Source of the DNA: Styela clava
Lineage: Eukaryota > Chordata > Ascidiacea > Stolidobranchia > Styelidae
DNA length: 64,000 bases
Reading direction: 5' to 3'
Assembly (NCBI RefSeq): GCF_964204865.1
Contig: NC_135262.1
Span: 13,826,001 to 13,890,000, forward strand
Made by a program: the position numbers and the translations under genes. Position 1 is the stretch's first letter. Each line of letters starts with the position of its first letter. Under the pieces are notes generated by a model. It saw only the letters and a program-made list of their open reading frames with translations, did not search any database and had not been told where the DNA came from. Below, one piece after another: positions 1-13,600 of the stretch.

Positions 1-249
1 CATTGTTTTGTTATGCGTTGCATGACTTTTATAGAAATACGGGTTACAGGCCGAATCTCCTCAAAAAATAAACTTTTCTCGTCCAAATTCCGCCGGATCT
101 AAAATTAGAGAGTTAACATGTTATAATGTGCGCAAAAAAGGCTTTTCGAAACTCACAATAAATAGAAAGGTTACATTTAAAGCGCCGTAAAGCATTGTCG
201 TAACGCCAGAACGATCGAAGCAAGTGACAAAAGGACTTGGAAATTCAAA

Positions 250-1608
250 ATGAATATGAATCTTATTTTTAAGATTTTTGTTTCGAGTTTTGTGATGATA
301 ATGCTGCTGAAAGCAACACAAGGGTATAGTTTTAGTAATAGACTCGGTCATGAACTCAGCGAAAATATGCGAAATTCAATCGATGAAGAAACTGATTCAA
401 ATCATTTAATATTCAAACGATCGGCTAGGCATCGTCGAATAGGGTGAGTTTGTTTAAATATGTTGATTTACTTTTTACAATAATTATATTAATTTGACTT
501 TCTAATTCCATAAGTCAATCTTTTCCTAGCTCCGTCCGTCAAATATGTTATGTTCGAGAAGTATTTTGATTACATGACCTATGGTATAGACTTTATAATA
601 TGTCAGGAATAAATAATTTTCAACAAGTGTACTGTTAACCATTTGTTGCATAGCAATCTACCTACTTTACTGACTTTGTTAAAAAAAACTATTAATACAC
701 AAATAAGCTATTATTATACTTGCCAATCCTGATGACTGAAATACCAATCAAACCAAAAACTGACAGCGACAAGTTGTTGACTAACTGGTTTTGCCATGAC
801 GACTAAAAATAGCTGTAGCGAATTGGTAAAATAACGTGACTAGGTGTGTGCAATTATACTGCAATAGAATAGTTTGAAGTTTTTTCTTATTCATCACATT
901 TGATTGACATATATTTGAAAGTTCAACACGAAATGATATTTTGCAAACTACTTTGTATTTCTTATAATAATGAAAAATATTTTTTCCTCAATTTCGGGTG
1001 ATCATCCATGAAGTGTTTCAACTTTTGGTATAAAAAAATCTCTATCTTAGTTTGGGGAAATAAGCAATGCCTATGTTTCCGTTCCTGAATAGATTTTCTA
1101 TTTATTTACTCTTGCTGAGGTGCTAGGCCTGGTTTGTACAACGACATTTATTATTATCAGACCGAGATCTCAAACGGCGACCCTAAAATACTTTGACTAA
1201 GGAGGTAGCATGTAAATGTATGTATTTTTTTGCAGACTCGTAAACACGATCTACAGTATTTGTGGAAAAGTCATGGAAGTAAAATGTAGTTTGATTCGAG
1301 AAAAATGTCATTGGTTGACAAAGAGAAGTACAGATGATTTTTACAAAAAAAGATCTAAAGGTGGCCGAAGTAAGAATATAAGTTCTTTTTTAATTTAATA
1401 TTTTTATCACTCTTTATAAATTAAAATTATTTAATATAAACTTTTTTATGAGAATCATTGCAATGTACTGTCTACTAAATTGCTATTCGGTTTTACAGTT
1501 AAACGCGGCAGGAGAAAATCTAGAAGGGGAAAGAATAGGAGAGGAAGAAAACGACATCATTTGAACATTCCAGTGCATTGTAACACGTGCAGAAATCTTT
1601 GTTGGTAG
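250..1608 (+). CDS. Small secreted, Arg/Lys-rich cysteine peptide (3 exons)
   Basis: Seen: exons 250-443, 1236-1369 and 1499-1608 join in frame (donors GTGAGT and GTAAGA; acceptors TTTGCAG and TTTTACAG) to give a 145-residue protein ending in TAG. Residues 1-25 are a hydrophobic signal peptide ending KATQG. An acidic/serine spacer follows, then FKRSARHRR, a typical dibasic processing region. Exon 2 supplies three Cys (spacing C-x7-C-x6-C) and further KR sites. Exon 3 has a run rich in Arg/Lys and Gly, then HCNTCRNLCW at the very C-terminus. The C-x2-C-x3-C ending resembles the last exon of the eight-cysteine peptides at 39-64 kb, but the first intron phase differs (2 rather than 1), so kinship is unproven. 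Inference: a secreted propeptide cleaved at dibasic sites, possibly a host-defence or signalling peptide. I recognise no named family. Confidence 0.7.
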
Positions 1609-4600
1609 AGATAAAGTGACGTGATTTACCGCAGCGATCAACAGCAATATTGACTTATTTTTATAATATGCTGTTGGAATCTTCTCGTAATATTGATTGT
1701 ATGAATCAAGAGCTTTTCTAATTCTGTTAGCTATTTATGGGATTCGTGATATCAGCCATAGTCAATACTATGAAGTAATTCATGATTAATTTATGGAATA
1801 ATAAGCTGATTTTGTATTGCAAACAAACAGGCATCTCTATCTTGTCATTCTGTGCTAATTTTTATTCTCGCATTGTCACAATGTGTGCAATGCTCTTTTT
1901 GTGGCCAAGCAATTCGTTGACCAATAGTTATTTTCATGTTTTATTTGAATGAAATACACTGTGATGCAAAATATTCATTCCGCAAAAAATCGTCAACGAT
2001 ATTCATTAAGTTGTATTTTGCGGTATGCAACTTATACACAGAACTTCTTTGCTGTATTTATCTGATGCCGAGTATAGATTATTATCAGAGCACAATGCAG
2101 ATAAGAGATATAAAAAAGACTTAAGATGAGTAAATTCTTTCTCTTTCATATTTATATTTTATGAAATATGATTATAAATTTTATCTATTTTGCATTTTTT
2201 ATTCACTATGTGCGTTACTATGTTCCTATATTATGCTCAATACAAGTATTTATAAGCATATGCTGTGGGATGTAATGACAGATGAAAGACAGAGGTTAAA
2301 CATTAGTGGAACTGGTTTCAATTTTTTTTGTTAAAAAAATGAAAATGATTTCAGTTAACATGAAATAAACGTAGCAATGTTAGCTTTTTAATAATACGGC
2401 TTCAATGTGTAATCACTAGGTTTGTGTAATTGGACAATTTTACCAAGAAACACCTTTGACTGCTGATCAAGTCAGTTAGTTGCGAAATGTTCATTTGAAA
2501 AATTATTTGAAAACGCTTAAAAGTGAAAGAAAGTTGTCGATAAAATGAAATATTTTACAAAATCGCTATGCTATCTTCATTGTAGACGAAACTTTTTTGC
2601 GGTTATAGAATGACGAGAAGAATTTTCAATTCTATAATCCATTACGCAGTATTTTCGTACTAACCTCATCATGGCCTAAAGGCAGCGAGATATTTGGAGA
2701 TAGGCACGAAGTAACCTTTTGATTTATTAAAATCACCTGAAGGAAGAAATAACTAAATAAATATTACAATATTCAAACATTTTTCCGACGTTAATCTCAC
2801 ACAAAATTTAGTATTCATAGTCGGTAATAATCAAATGGTTCGCAAAGCGGCGAAAACATGATTCACCACCAGCTTTAAAAGACACCGGGTATCGGTACAC
2901 GTTCCACGTATTGTGCGTGGTTTTATTAATACCCATTCATCTTCAATATCATTTATGGCCTAGTTGTATGTGTACTGTCACCAGGCCTGGTGCGTTGGCG
3001 TTGCATATTTGAGGTTCCAAGTTTAAAACCAATACGCACCCTTTTATTCAGGGCTTAAAGTTGGGATTCGCGTATATGGTAAGATGTGAAAAGCCGTGCG
3101 GTTAATAATTAATGTATTTATCATTCTATGAAATTTCAAATCTATGACTATGACCTATGACTAAATCGCCATTTAAAGTTTTAACGCTCTTCCATTTTTA
3201 TGAAAGCGCGAAAGATTTACATGAGTATACCGATCAAACATCTATGAACATTGCATGAGCTGACATATTTTGAGAGCATTGGAAGACGCACATTTAAAAT
3301 CTGACGTTTAATTGATATTTTCTAGTATACAGGTTTTGTTTGTAATATTTACCAAACAACAATGCGCAAATATCCGAATAATACCTCGGGCGAAATAGAG
3401 TTATGATTAAAACCTATAGTGGAATAATTTTTTTCTAGCAGGGTCAGTTTAAGTTAGCCTTTTTTGAAAACTTGGCAACATCTCATGTACGTTTATTTAG
3501 AAAATAAAATTTCACAACTCCCTCCACCTGTTTGCAAATGCTTGAGGATAGATTTCTACTTTAAAGCATTTTTATTCAGAGATTAAAACAATGCATGAAA
3601 TTAGACCTAAAGATAAGATTTAATACCAGTTTTCTTTTCATACTTTGTTATTGTACGATGGATAAGACAAGGTTACGGGAATACGTCACTATGTCACACC
3701 AATAATAAATATTGCCAAACTTTGGATGTTCAGCAAGTACAATCGCAAATATTGTAAAGTCATTACAAAGGCATAAATGTCAAAGATGAACATTATTATG
3801 ATGCTTACAATGATTACATTTTTGTGAGATACCCAAATTTTATTACTGCGGAACACCAGTTACGTTTATGATACTTTGTTGCCTTACTTGCTCCTTGTTT
3901 TGTGGTTGAAACCAGTTAGATATACGTCGCTTCAAATGAATCATTTGAGATAATTATATCTGAAAGTCACGACAAATTAATTTATTATCAAATGAAACTC
4001 TATGTTTCAAAGTAATATGATTCATATACTAGAGGCAAAACAAAAATACCACATGATATATTTTAATCTCATTGCCAAATTCATATTTGCTGTATTGATC
4101 GTGTGAGAAATAAATGAATATGAAGAATAATTATCTCTATATTTTAAAGGAAACTAGAAAAAGTATTTATATCTGTAATGCCTCCAAATTAATGATATAT
4201 TAAAATATTTGCATTCGAAGTCAGTGAAATTCGCACTGATTACATCAATGACTAATAAACTATGGTGGTATAATATATACAGTAATATTGCAGTCAAACA
4301 AATTAAACAATGATAAGCGTAAACTATATCTTTGACTGAAAGTTGTTAACAAAATTTAATTAAAGTTATATTGTTGATTCAGGACGATCAGAACTGATGG
4401 ACATATGTTTGAATACTTCGACGTCAGAATACTCCCATATAGGTCGTTTAGGGATAAATTCGTTGCTTCTGCATTAGGAATTCTGCATTACACAAAATGT
4501 TGTCGGTATTTGGGTAATACATAACTTCATAATTACATAGGCCGATATGGCTATACCCGAAGGTCATGCTCTGGGAATTTACATCGAAATTATATGGCAT

Positions 4601-5192
4601 TGAAATCAACGAGTGTTACCATCGGTGTATAGTATAACTGGGTATGGGTATCAAATAGGATTTTAGCAAATTTTTGCAAAAGTAGCTCGATATATGAATT
4701 GCTTTTCAGATAACACAGGCGTTTTTATGCTTGTAATTAGGCTGTGACCAAATAGATTTTCTAAAGAATAACAGTGCGTGGGTGTGATGTATAACTATAA
4801 ATATTTTTCACAGTGAAAGCGGTCGGAAGTTGAATGAATGAGGCATACTCAGAATTTAGCGCCAGACCAAGCTTTGAATATTTGGAATTAGTAAAAAAAA
4901 AGTAATAGACCTGATTACATGTTACTATAAAGTCAGTGTTCTTTTAAATGAACTAGGTCTGATAACCTCGAAACAACGGAAAATTTTGGCTCATTTCATC
5001 ACATCGTGAGCGACATGATAAAATTAATAACAATGGCATTACAAACATCACGATAATATTAATGAAATTACTCTCAATTTAGTGTGCTAAACAGACGTAT
5101 TTTTAAGTATTTTGCACCCTCAAATTATTTCGACTCGGCCAAACTAAATTTGTATATTTTTTTAGTTTTCTATTACACATATGCTCAGGCTA
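1609..5192. other. Intergenic, no gene seen
   Basis: AT-rich sequence with stop codons in all frames. I found no exon pair with matching splice phases, no recognisable protein fragment and no strong repeat. Confidence 0.5.
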
Positions 5193-5488
5193 AATTAAAA
5201 TACGTAAAGCACAAACATGAAATAAATCTATAAATTAATGATGATGCTCAATTTTCCGTTTCTGTACTGATTACACCCCGATGTAGCTAACGATAATGGG
5301 GTACGACAAGCATTCATACCGGAACATATTTTTGGTAATCAATTAAAATACGTAAAGCACAAACATGAAATAAATCTATAAATTAATGATGATGCTCAAT
5401 TTTCCGTTTCTGTACTGATTACACCCCGATGTAGCTAACGATAATGGGGTACGACAAGCATTCATACCGGAACATATTTTTGGTAATC
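5193..5488 (+). repeat. Perfect 148-bp tandem duplication
   Basis: The block 5193-5340 is followed directly by an apparently identical copy at 5341-5488 (period 148). Both begin AATTAAAATACGTAAAGC and end TTTTTGGTAATC. The lack of differences implies a very recent duplication or an assembly artefact. No coding content is visible. Confidence 0.95.
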
Positions 5489-7549
5489 AACATATATCAT
5501 AAGGTATTATATTTGATAGTGACGTTGAACATCTATGTACTGTAATACTAATACGAATGACTCATTTGGTGCCAATATCGGGTTGGCTTCCACATATCAC
5601 TTACATCGCGATGAAGTCTGATTTTATCGTATATATAATTAGGAAGTGGAGGTGAATCATCAGTCTTATAAAAGATGTAATATGTACGCCATTTTATCTA
5701 TTTTAGATGTTTCACAATTTACTTGACGTAGCGAAATTTGGCTCCAAAAGTTCTTGCAAAGCTCACAAAGGCCAAGTCTAAGTTAATAGCGCGGAAGACT
5801 ACTTATGGTTATCATGAGGAATATACCTTATTTGCGGTTACGTCGTTGAGTTTATTTATTTTTATACGCCATATGTTCATATAATCTTCAGTTTTAAACG
5901 TGCCCACTACTTATCTAGTGTAAATTTGTAATTGTACCCTCTCACTTATGTGGCTATCTGTTAGGGATGTTTCCAGAGCAATGTACACATGTTTACTTGA
6001 GCATTTTAGCACGTTATCAGTTAGCAAATTTACTCGGTTAATTAAGCTGAATAACTTCATATTTCAGCTTGTTGCTTACTTCAACTTGCTTGTGTCTTGT
6101 GTCAAGCTTCATCGCCGTAGAATACAATGCAATACAACGCCGTAGAATACAATGTATTGATAAGCTAATCTTAATGAATGGTACTGAGAGTGAAAACAAC
6201 ATAACATACAATGAACAATATATTTTAGCTATGATTTGCTATGACTTATTACATCCTCATGTTTGTAATGACTCCAATAACGCTATACGGTAGTGCAAAG
6301 ATCGCATGCATGAGAAAACCTATCATGAACAGAAAACAACATATTAAAACAAAACTACAAATATTACTGAAAACTTTGGGAAAATTCTAAATAAGTTCAT
6401 TCAGTTAGAGACTCTTATCATGAAGTTTCATAATGTCACAATATATATTTATGTGTGGTAAAATATAAGATGTTGGAGAATAAATCATACAGACGCAAAA
6501 ACTGTTAAACACCAAAGGGTAACATAAAAACAACATACTGTAAGCTAATATTATTATAGGAAACTATAGTTTTTTTCCAACCTAATGTCTTTAACCAAAA
6601 AACATGAAATTGAACTGATTTTCACTATCGAGTAATGCTGACCTCTACATTTTCTACATACTTAATATTACAATATTATATTATAAGACTAATTTCTACA
6701 ACATTTAAACGCGATGATGCTCAAAAGAATAACAGCTATAATAAGTGCTACGAGCACCCAAGTCGCCACGCAGTATCCTTCGCATTGTGCGCCAGAGTTC
6801 CTGAAAAATATACGTTATATGATAATAAGTCATAAGTATAGAAACATTGGCTATTTGAAGCAATTTAGGACTACAATCATGTGCCATTTTAGCTTAGTTT
6901 ATATTTTTACGTCCTTAGGTATCATACGTAACAGTGTGGACAGTGGTACAATTTATACATCCTGTGAATCATTACTGTGCAGACTCAGCAAATGTAAAAT
7001 CGTTGGTAAATAACAATTACCAAATAAAAAAAATTGACCAAGTGATTGATCAATTTAGTGAACATAATATAAGTGTATTATATTTGTCATATACTCATCT
7101 AAAAAAACAAAACAATTTTTGGTTCTAAATGTACTCGATAATCATTTATGACCTTGCTTCCCAAATTCCTTATATTTTATATTGAAATTGATTAATGCCA
7201 CTTACCCTATTATTTCTCTGCATCCTAATTCTCTTACTCCAATATTAGATTGCGAATTAATGTCTGCATAATTTAAGAATACAATGATATTATCATAAAA
7301 AAATTTTGCCGCTAATATTTAAGTGGAGAAAATTGAATGTTGGATAAATCTAGTATACACCAAGCAATTTTGTATCAAAAGTATTTTAAAATCAAATTGA
7401 ATCAATACTCCAAGCAGACTTACAAAATGAGAGTATGAAACTGCTATTAGACAAATAGAAAAAATACAGTTTTGAATAACACAGAATTTCGAAATTCAAT
7501 AGTCACATTCGAAATAATAAAACATATAGCAATAACGATTTCAGATCAA
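5489..7549. other. Intergenic, no gene seen
   Basis: Only short open frames without recognisable protein or convincing splice structure. A small direct repeat (GCCGTAGAATACAATG, twice) lies near 6113-6152. This is the 3' flank of the multicopper oxidase gene. Confidence 0.5.
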
Positions 7550-7699
7550 CTAAGAGGCTTTTGATACGGAAAAAAATTTGAGTAATATATAGTTACCATC
7601 GACAGATTCAACAGTGATCATCATTCCTAAGTCCTCGTGTTTCAAAACATGACAATGAAGAACTACCGACCCAGTGTATTCATGAACGTTGAAACGAAC
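7550..7699 (-). CDS. Multicopper oxidase terminal exon
   Basis: Acceptor AATTCAG at the 5' edge, entry phase 0, 49 codons then TAG. Contains LHCHVLKHEDLGMM: the type 1 copper Cys, flanking His ligands of the trinuclear centre and the axial Met. A possible donor (GTAACT) after the GMM segment could splice to a further exon, so the last ~14 residues are less certain. Confidence 0.85.
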   Translation of the reverse strand, partial: VRFNVHEYTGSVVLHCHVLKHEDLGMMITVESVDGNYILLKFFSVSKAS

Positions 7700-10600
7700 C
7701 TGAATTATTGTGATAAAAAATAATTTGCTGGAAACGAATCATTATATTTCAACTTTGAAATATATTTTCTATGTGAAGTGAGGTTTTTCAATACAATAGA
7801 AGAAGCAAAAAAAATCACTTAAATTTTAATTACCGTGACGTTTGAAAAAGGAGGTAGATTTAAAACATCCCTCCAATCTCCTTTCCTTGAATATCCCACT
7901 GCATCACTGTCATCTCCACCGCTTTCTAGATTCAACCAACGTTTTTTGTGTGCCAAAAATTTTTCATCAGGTTGATTTGGCCACTTTCGGTAAGGATCTT
8001 TATTATGAAAATAAATTAATTTTGATCTTTTATTTTTCATCGCTTTCAGTATGTATGAAAATCCGCATTTCCGTTTTATTAGACTTTTCTTCTTGAAGAA
8101 AAAAAATATTACATTATAATACAATGCCAACATAGGGCAAGTATTGAACTTATAACTTCTAAAACAATAAAAAGTATAAGTTCTTATATTGAGTGATATT
8201 GAATGGAATGATTTGTAAAGTGCACAGTCAGTAAATGCAAAATAAAAAAAAATAACTTAGATTCCTACTACAAGTATTTAGTGATAATACGAATAGCTAA
8301 ATTAAATACTAAAAGACAAATTTATTTTTACCTTGTGTATGCGTGGTTCTCAAACTGGGGTACATGTACCCCTAGAGATATATTTCGACTTTATAAAGGA
8401 TTCATTAGATATAAGGATATTCTTTCTATAAATTCTAATCTGCCCCAAAATATATTTGGTGTTAATATTTTGAAGAACTGAGTTTAAGAACTCACTAGGA
8501 AGTTCCGTTTCACCCTATAGAAGCTTTATAAATAATCACATTGAAGATATCTGGATACCCTGATAATCTTTCTCTTCGACAGAATGGTCATCACTGACCA
8601 ACCATGGCACTCTTCACGAATCGTCGCCATTTACCCCGGTTCTGCGTTATTCTGAGCAAATCAACCATGCTTATGTCCGCGATGACCTTCACGTAGTCTG
8701 ATATTTTTGTTTTTGAGTTTTCATGTTCTTTTTTTGCGAGGGGCTGTATCAAATAGCAGATATTTTGTTAGGCCGTCTCTTCTGGCCACATCCACTGAAA
8801 TTCGAAAGCAGCGAGTTTCCCCATGTCTTTAAGCCGCAACATTCTGCTACGTAAGATGCTATTGAAAATACCAATGCTTGTAGAATTCTTTTTTTTTGTG
8901 CGTTTTGAAATGGATCTATCTTTTCAGATATTAGCCAGCGCAATCATTGTTGGGTGTGCCATTGCAATACGTCGTCTAACTCCTTTAATGTCATATACTT
9001 TGTTTGTGAGGACTAAACCCACGTAGCCTGAATCTTCTACTTTTTTAACATTTTGATTAACCGCAATTAGGATTTCATCATTTGGTACCTGTGTTACTTT
9101 TATTACCTTCCTTTGCTGACGTTGAGGAGAGACATGCTGCTTCGCTGGCAATTTTAACCATGTTTGTTAAATCTTATAGTTCCTGCATACATGTCACAAT
9201 CACAATTACATCGCCAGCGTATCTCAGGTTGTTGATTGTTCCTCCGCCAATTTTGATTCCCGTTGTCTTATGTTCGAGTGCTTCTCGCATTACTTGCTCT
9301 GTAGGGGAGGTGGGGTGACAATATACATCTTTGGCTAACTCCCTGACCAATTTATAAAGAAGTCTGTCATCCTGTTACTGTTGTTGCTTTCTGGGAGGTA
9401 TACATGTTTCTGGTGAGATCAATTATTCGTATGGAAATCCCATATCTGTCATCGCTCCCCAGAGTACTTCTTGTACCAATGTGTTAAAAGCTTTTTCGAT
9501 GAAACAAAGACAAACATCTGTTCCAACCTCTCGTTTCTTCTCAAGTATCTTTTTAGGTTGAGTATTTGGTTTCTAGTTCCTTTCCTTGATCTTAAACCAG
9601 CCTGTTACTGTGCTATTTCGGCACTTAACATGTTCCGCATCCGATTTGCTATAATTTTCAACATGGGTTTACTACTGTGACTAATCAAGACAATTGTTTG
9701 GGTTGCTGTATTCGAATTTGTCGGCCTTTTCGGAAGTATGACGAGATTGATGTTCCCAACTCTCCAGTTGGATGGCCATTATTTTTGTTTCCAAATAGCT
9801 ATATTTAATTTGTGAAAATTTAGATGCTTTTGGTTCAGAAGTTAAGCTAGAAGGTCATTTAATCCTGGAGATTTGCCCGCATTCAAGTCTCTCATTGCTT
9901 TTTCAACCTCTGCGTATGTGGGCAGGAATTCATCTTCTTTGTGCAACTTGCGTATTGGTCGACTGATCGGATATTTAATTTCTTGTAAAGATTTTCTCAC
10001 TATGTTTTCCATCTTTCTAATCCATACGCCATATCCATGTCTAGATCTGACTGGATGATAAAAAGAGTACAATTTGTTTTATTTGTTATTATTTACAGTT
10101 TTACCTTCATATTGTAGATTCGGGATTCCATACGAATCGTTACAAAGATTTCCGGATTGTGAACGTAAAACAAACGTTGGAAACTCATTAAAATAATATT
10201 GAGATTTTCCACTTAATGGACCAGTGTAATCATTGTAGCTAATAATCTGAAAATAAATTTTTATTGTTTCACGATAAAAAATTAAAACTATGTTATTACT
10301 TATCGATCTTAAGATCGGTAAGTATATTGATAGGTATTTGTCTGTCTGTCTGTCTGTCTGTGTGTCTGTTAGATGCACGCGATATCTCACGAAAGCGAGA
10401 TTGAATCTGCTCCAGATTTTGCATGTGCATTCATCTTATCTCGGACCAGTAGCCTATTGATTTTGGGCGAATTATGTCGTATAATTAGCGAGTTATCAAT
10501 CAATTATTGATATAGTGATCTAGATTTTTGTAAAGCGAGAGAATTTTGAAACCCGCCGAGTGTGCGATGCGCAGTGCGCAAGTTACAAGAGCGGATGAAT

Positions 10601-13600
10601 CGAAACTGCAGTTTCTGTTTTGGGGGATCCCCCAACTATCGATCGATAAGTCTTCGGTTTCCAACCGATATTCTCGTTTAAATATTAATCAGTTCAATTT
10701 GTTTAAAGTTCTTTTTGAGATTTATTGGCGTGCTTAATTTAATTGTATCCAGTGAGCTAAACTTCACCTGGAAATGATTAACATGGATATGCAAAGGATG
10801 TGGAGCACCAGGTATAGTGTTGACAAAAGTCCATTCTTGTATGGATCCTACTTTCATTCTGAATCTAAAAAGGAAATAAAAGACTGTCTCTCCGACTTTG
10901 TTTGCTATCATTAAAGAAGGCACACCAAGCAGTCTGTGAAACTATTCGAAATGGGAGTTTGCACACTGATATTTTTCATGAAAATTTGAAGAAATTTTCA
11001 AAACGTTGATTAATCACGGTAAAGCTTATGCATGGACAGCCATAATATTCTGGATTCAATTCTAAAAAATTAAAAAAAATTACCTATAGTCCTTTTCCAC
11101 GTCAAACTTTTCACGATTCATAAAAAAGTCGTCGGAAAATTCTACAACAAATTTATTACTTTCTGGTATATCGGTGACATTCAATAAATCTTTCACAAAT
11201 TCTGGACGGTCCGGTAAATCAGCAGGAAAAGTTGGAGTTGGTAAGTCGCTATTCATAACTTCAATTATCATCAAATCGCCATTATATCGACGAAACGTAC
11301 CAATGGAATACTCACTTTCAGGTCTCGAAACTGAGCGAAGCTAAACAATGATAGCATGATTTTATTGTTCTTTAAAACAAAACAATAGAATATGTGTTGC
11401 GGATAAATGTTGATGGTATGAATTGTGAATTGGGAAAATTGAAGAACAAATCTCATAAGCGTAAACTAATGCATTATGACATACGTGAAAGTCGCATATA
11501 AGGATCATAAATAGCAAAGACAAGAAAGATCGTGTAGAAATGATTCTTTTTCATTTAGCATAAGAACCAGCTTTGTACCTCCTGGATAAATATAGCAAAT
11601 GCTTAATGATATGTCGTAAATTTATATTTAAAGAAAGCACAAAATTTATAGCGTAGCTATATATACTTTCATTGGCTATCAACTCATTAATTGTGATTTT
11701 TGGAATTGTCTCTGCGCAGCCAACCTTGAAATTTGTGGTAGTGTGTTAGACAAGACCAATATCTTGTCATCTTCTGTTTTCTTTCTAATTCCTTCGTTAG
11801 TTTTGATGTGTATAAGAGTCGGAGATCCGCTATCACACAGATATGCCGTAGCGAAGGGCAACAGTATTCAAAATGTAAGTTTCGATATTTGTAGATAAGA
11901 TTATATATATAAAACTTAAACGATATTGGTAAAACAAGAGAGCAAAACTCATATACATGGACACGAAGCCCAAAATAAAATTTTTCACCCAAAATTTTCC
12001 CAAAATTCCCGTAATAGAGCTTACGGCGACAACGATAACAAACTTAGCCCGCTATCTGCCTCGTATTGACGTTAATGTGACGTCATTTTTGAATGGCGTA
12101 GCCAGGTGGGGGTCATAAATGACATATACAAAAATTGGTATGCCACACTCACTGAAAGTTCTTGTGGTACTAAACTACACTAGACCCTCGGTTTTCTACC
12201 GCATCCCTATCAAAAAACTTCCGACTTTCGCGTCGCAAATTAAATTAAAACAGCGAACAGAAGAAGTATTAGCGACCACAACAATCTTTGAGCACAGAAT
12301 ATTTCAAAGCATTTGGTCCAGTAATTGATAACAAAAATAATTTTAACAACAACTACATAATCCAAAACAATCAATAGGTCCATTTTGTGTCCAAACAGGG
12401 AGCGTGATTCAACAGGCGGGGTGTCATGTTGGTAAGAGCTCTCGGGTATGAAGTGGTAGACCATATAGTTCGATTCTATAATCGGTCAAATCTAAGCCCT
12501 AAAAGGGGGTATACGGTGTTTTCCGTTTTTATTTTCCTCTTATATACAATATTTTTCTACAATACTGATCTCACGTTGGGAGCCACTGCTCTAGAATATG
12601 TTCTCAATGACCTCCTTGGTGTTGGAGACTGACTTGGAGACTGACCTGCGCAAAATTGTTAATCACTCAATTGGTTTTCTGCTGAAGCGCACTTTCGGCT
12701 GTCAGGACATGTCAATTCCAAAATCAATGTTTACTGTGGCACAGCACCACCGAAGGAGGTCTGTCACAGTTGTCTACACTTAGTAAAGTGCAGAGCGATT
12801 TCAGGAAAGACTGATCAGCACTAGGTAGCGACGTTGAGTGAACACCTCATTAATTGGACTTGAACCCCCAGATTTTTATCTGTGCATATATTCGAAGGAA
12901 AATGTGTATCCAAAAGAAACCTCAAACAATTGGTGAACTCAAGAGTGCAATTGGAGCAGAAATCAGGGGATTTCCATAGAGGAGTGTTCACGAGTGACAA
13001 ATTTGCGCAACAGATGCAAGTCAGTCTCCAACACCGAGAGGGTTATTTGAGAGAGAGAGAGAACAACATTTTCCAAGGAAGTATTTTGTATGTGTTGTAA
13101 AATTAATCAACAATGTTTCAGCAAAATTTAAAGGAACTTTGCTATAAAGATTCAAAATAAAGCACAATCGACAATTTTTTTTTTTTAATAATTTTTTATA
13201 AAATAACTCATGTGATTTATACCTGAAAGAATCCTACGCCATTACAATATATCATCCAATCCACTCGACCTCCGACAGTGATATAGGACTGACCGGCTAT
13301 TTGGACTCTTGGAGCATCAAGATATACACCATCAAACGCAATTTCTCTGATTACGCAATCACCTGATCCGTTAATATTTATAACCTCCAATTCAAGACCA
13401 ACATAACCACCTGCATTGACTATTCTGGAATAGGGAAACAAGTTATGCTTTGACATAAAATACTAACGCTCATTATAGGTTTTTCACGAAATACAGTGAA
13501 TGTAATACATCAAAACTGAATAGGAAACGTGCGAAATTCACTTGATTCAGAGATACTCCAAAATTTTGATATTATTTTTTGATTTTTATCTTATAAAGCA

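Noticed and set aside
7819-8133. 104-codon minus-strand frame
   Set aside because: Only 7834-7997 is coding (oxidase exon); the upstream part is intron read-through.
12416-12495. Functional tRNA gene
   Set aside because: Box A and box B are present, but the stems do not pair well and no anticodon loop can be placed; a SINE head fits better.
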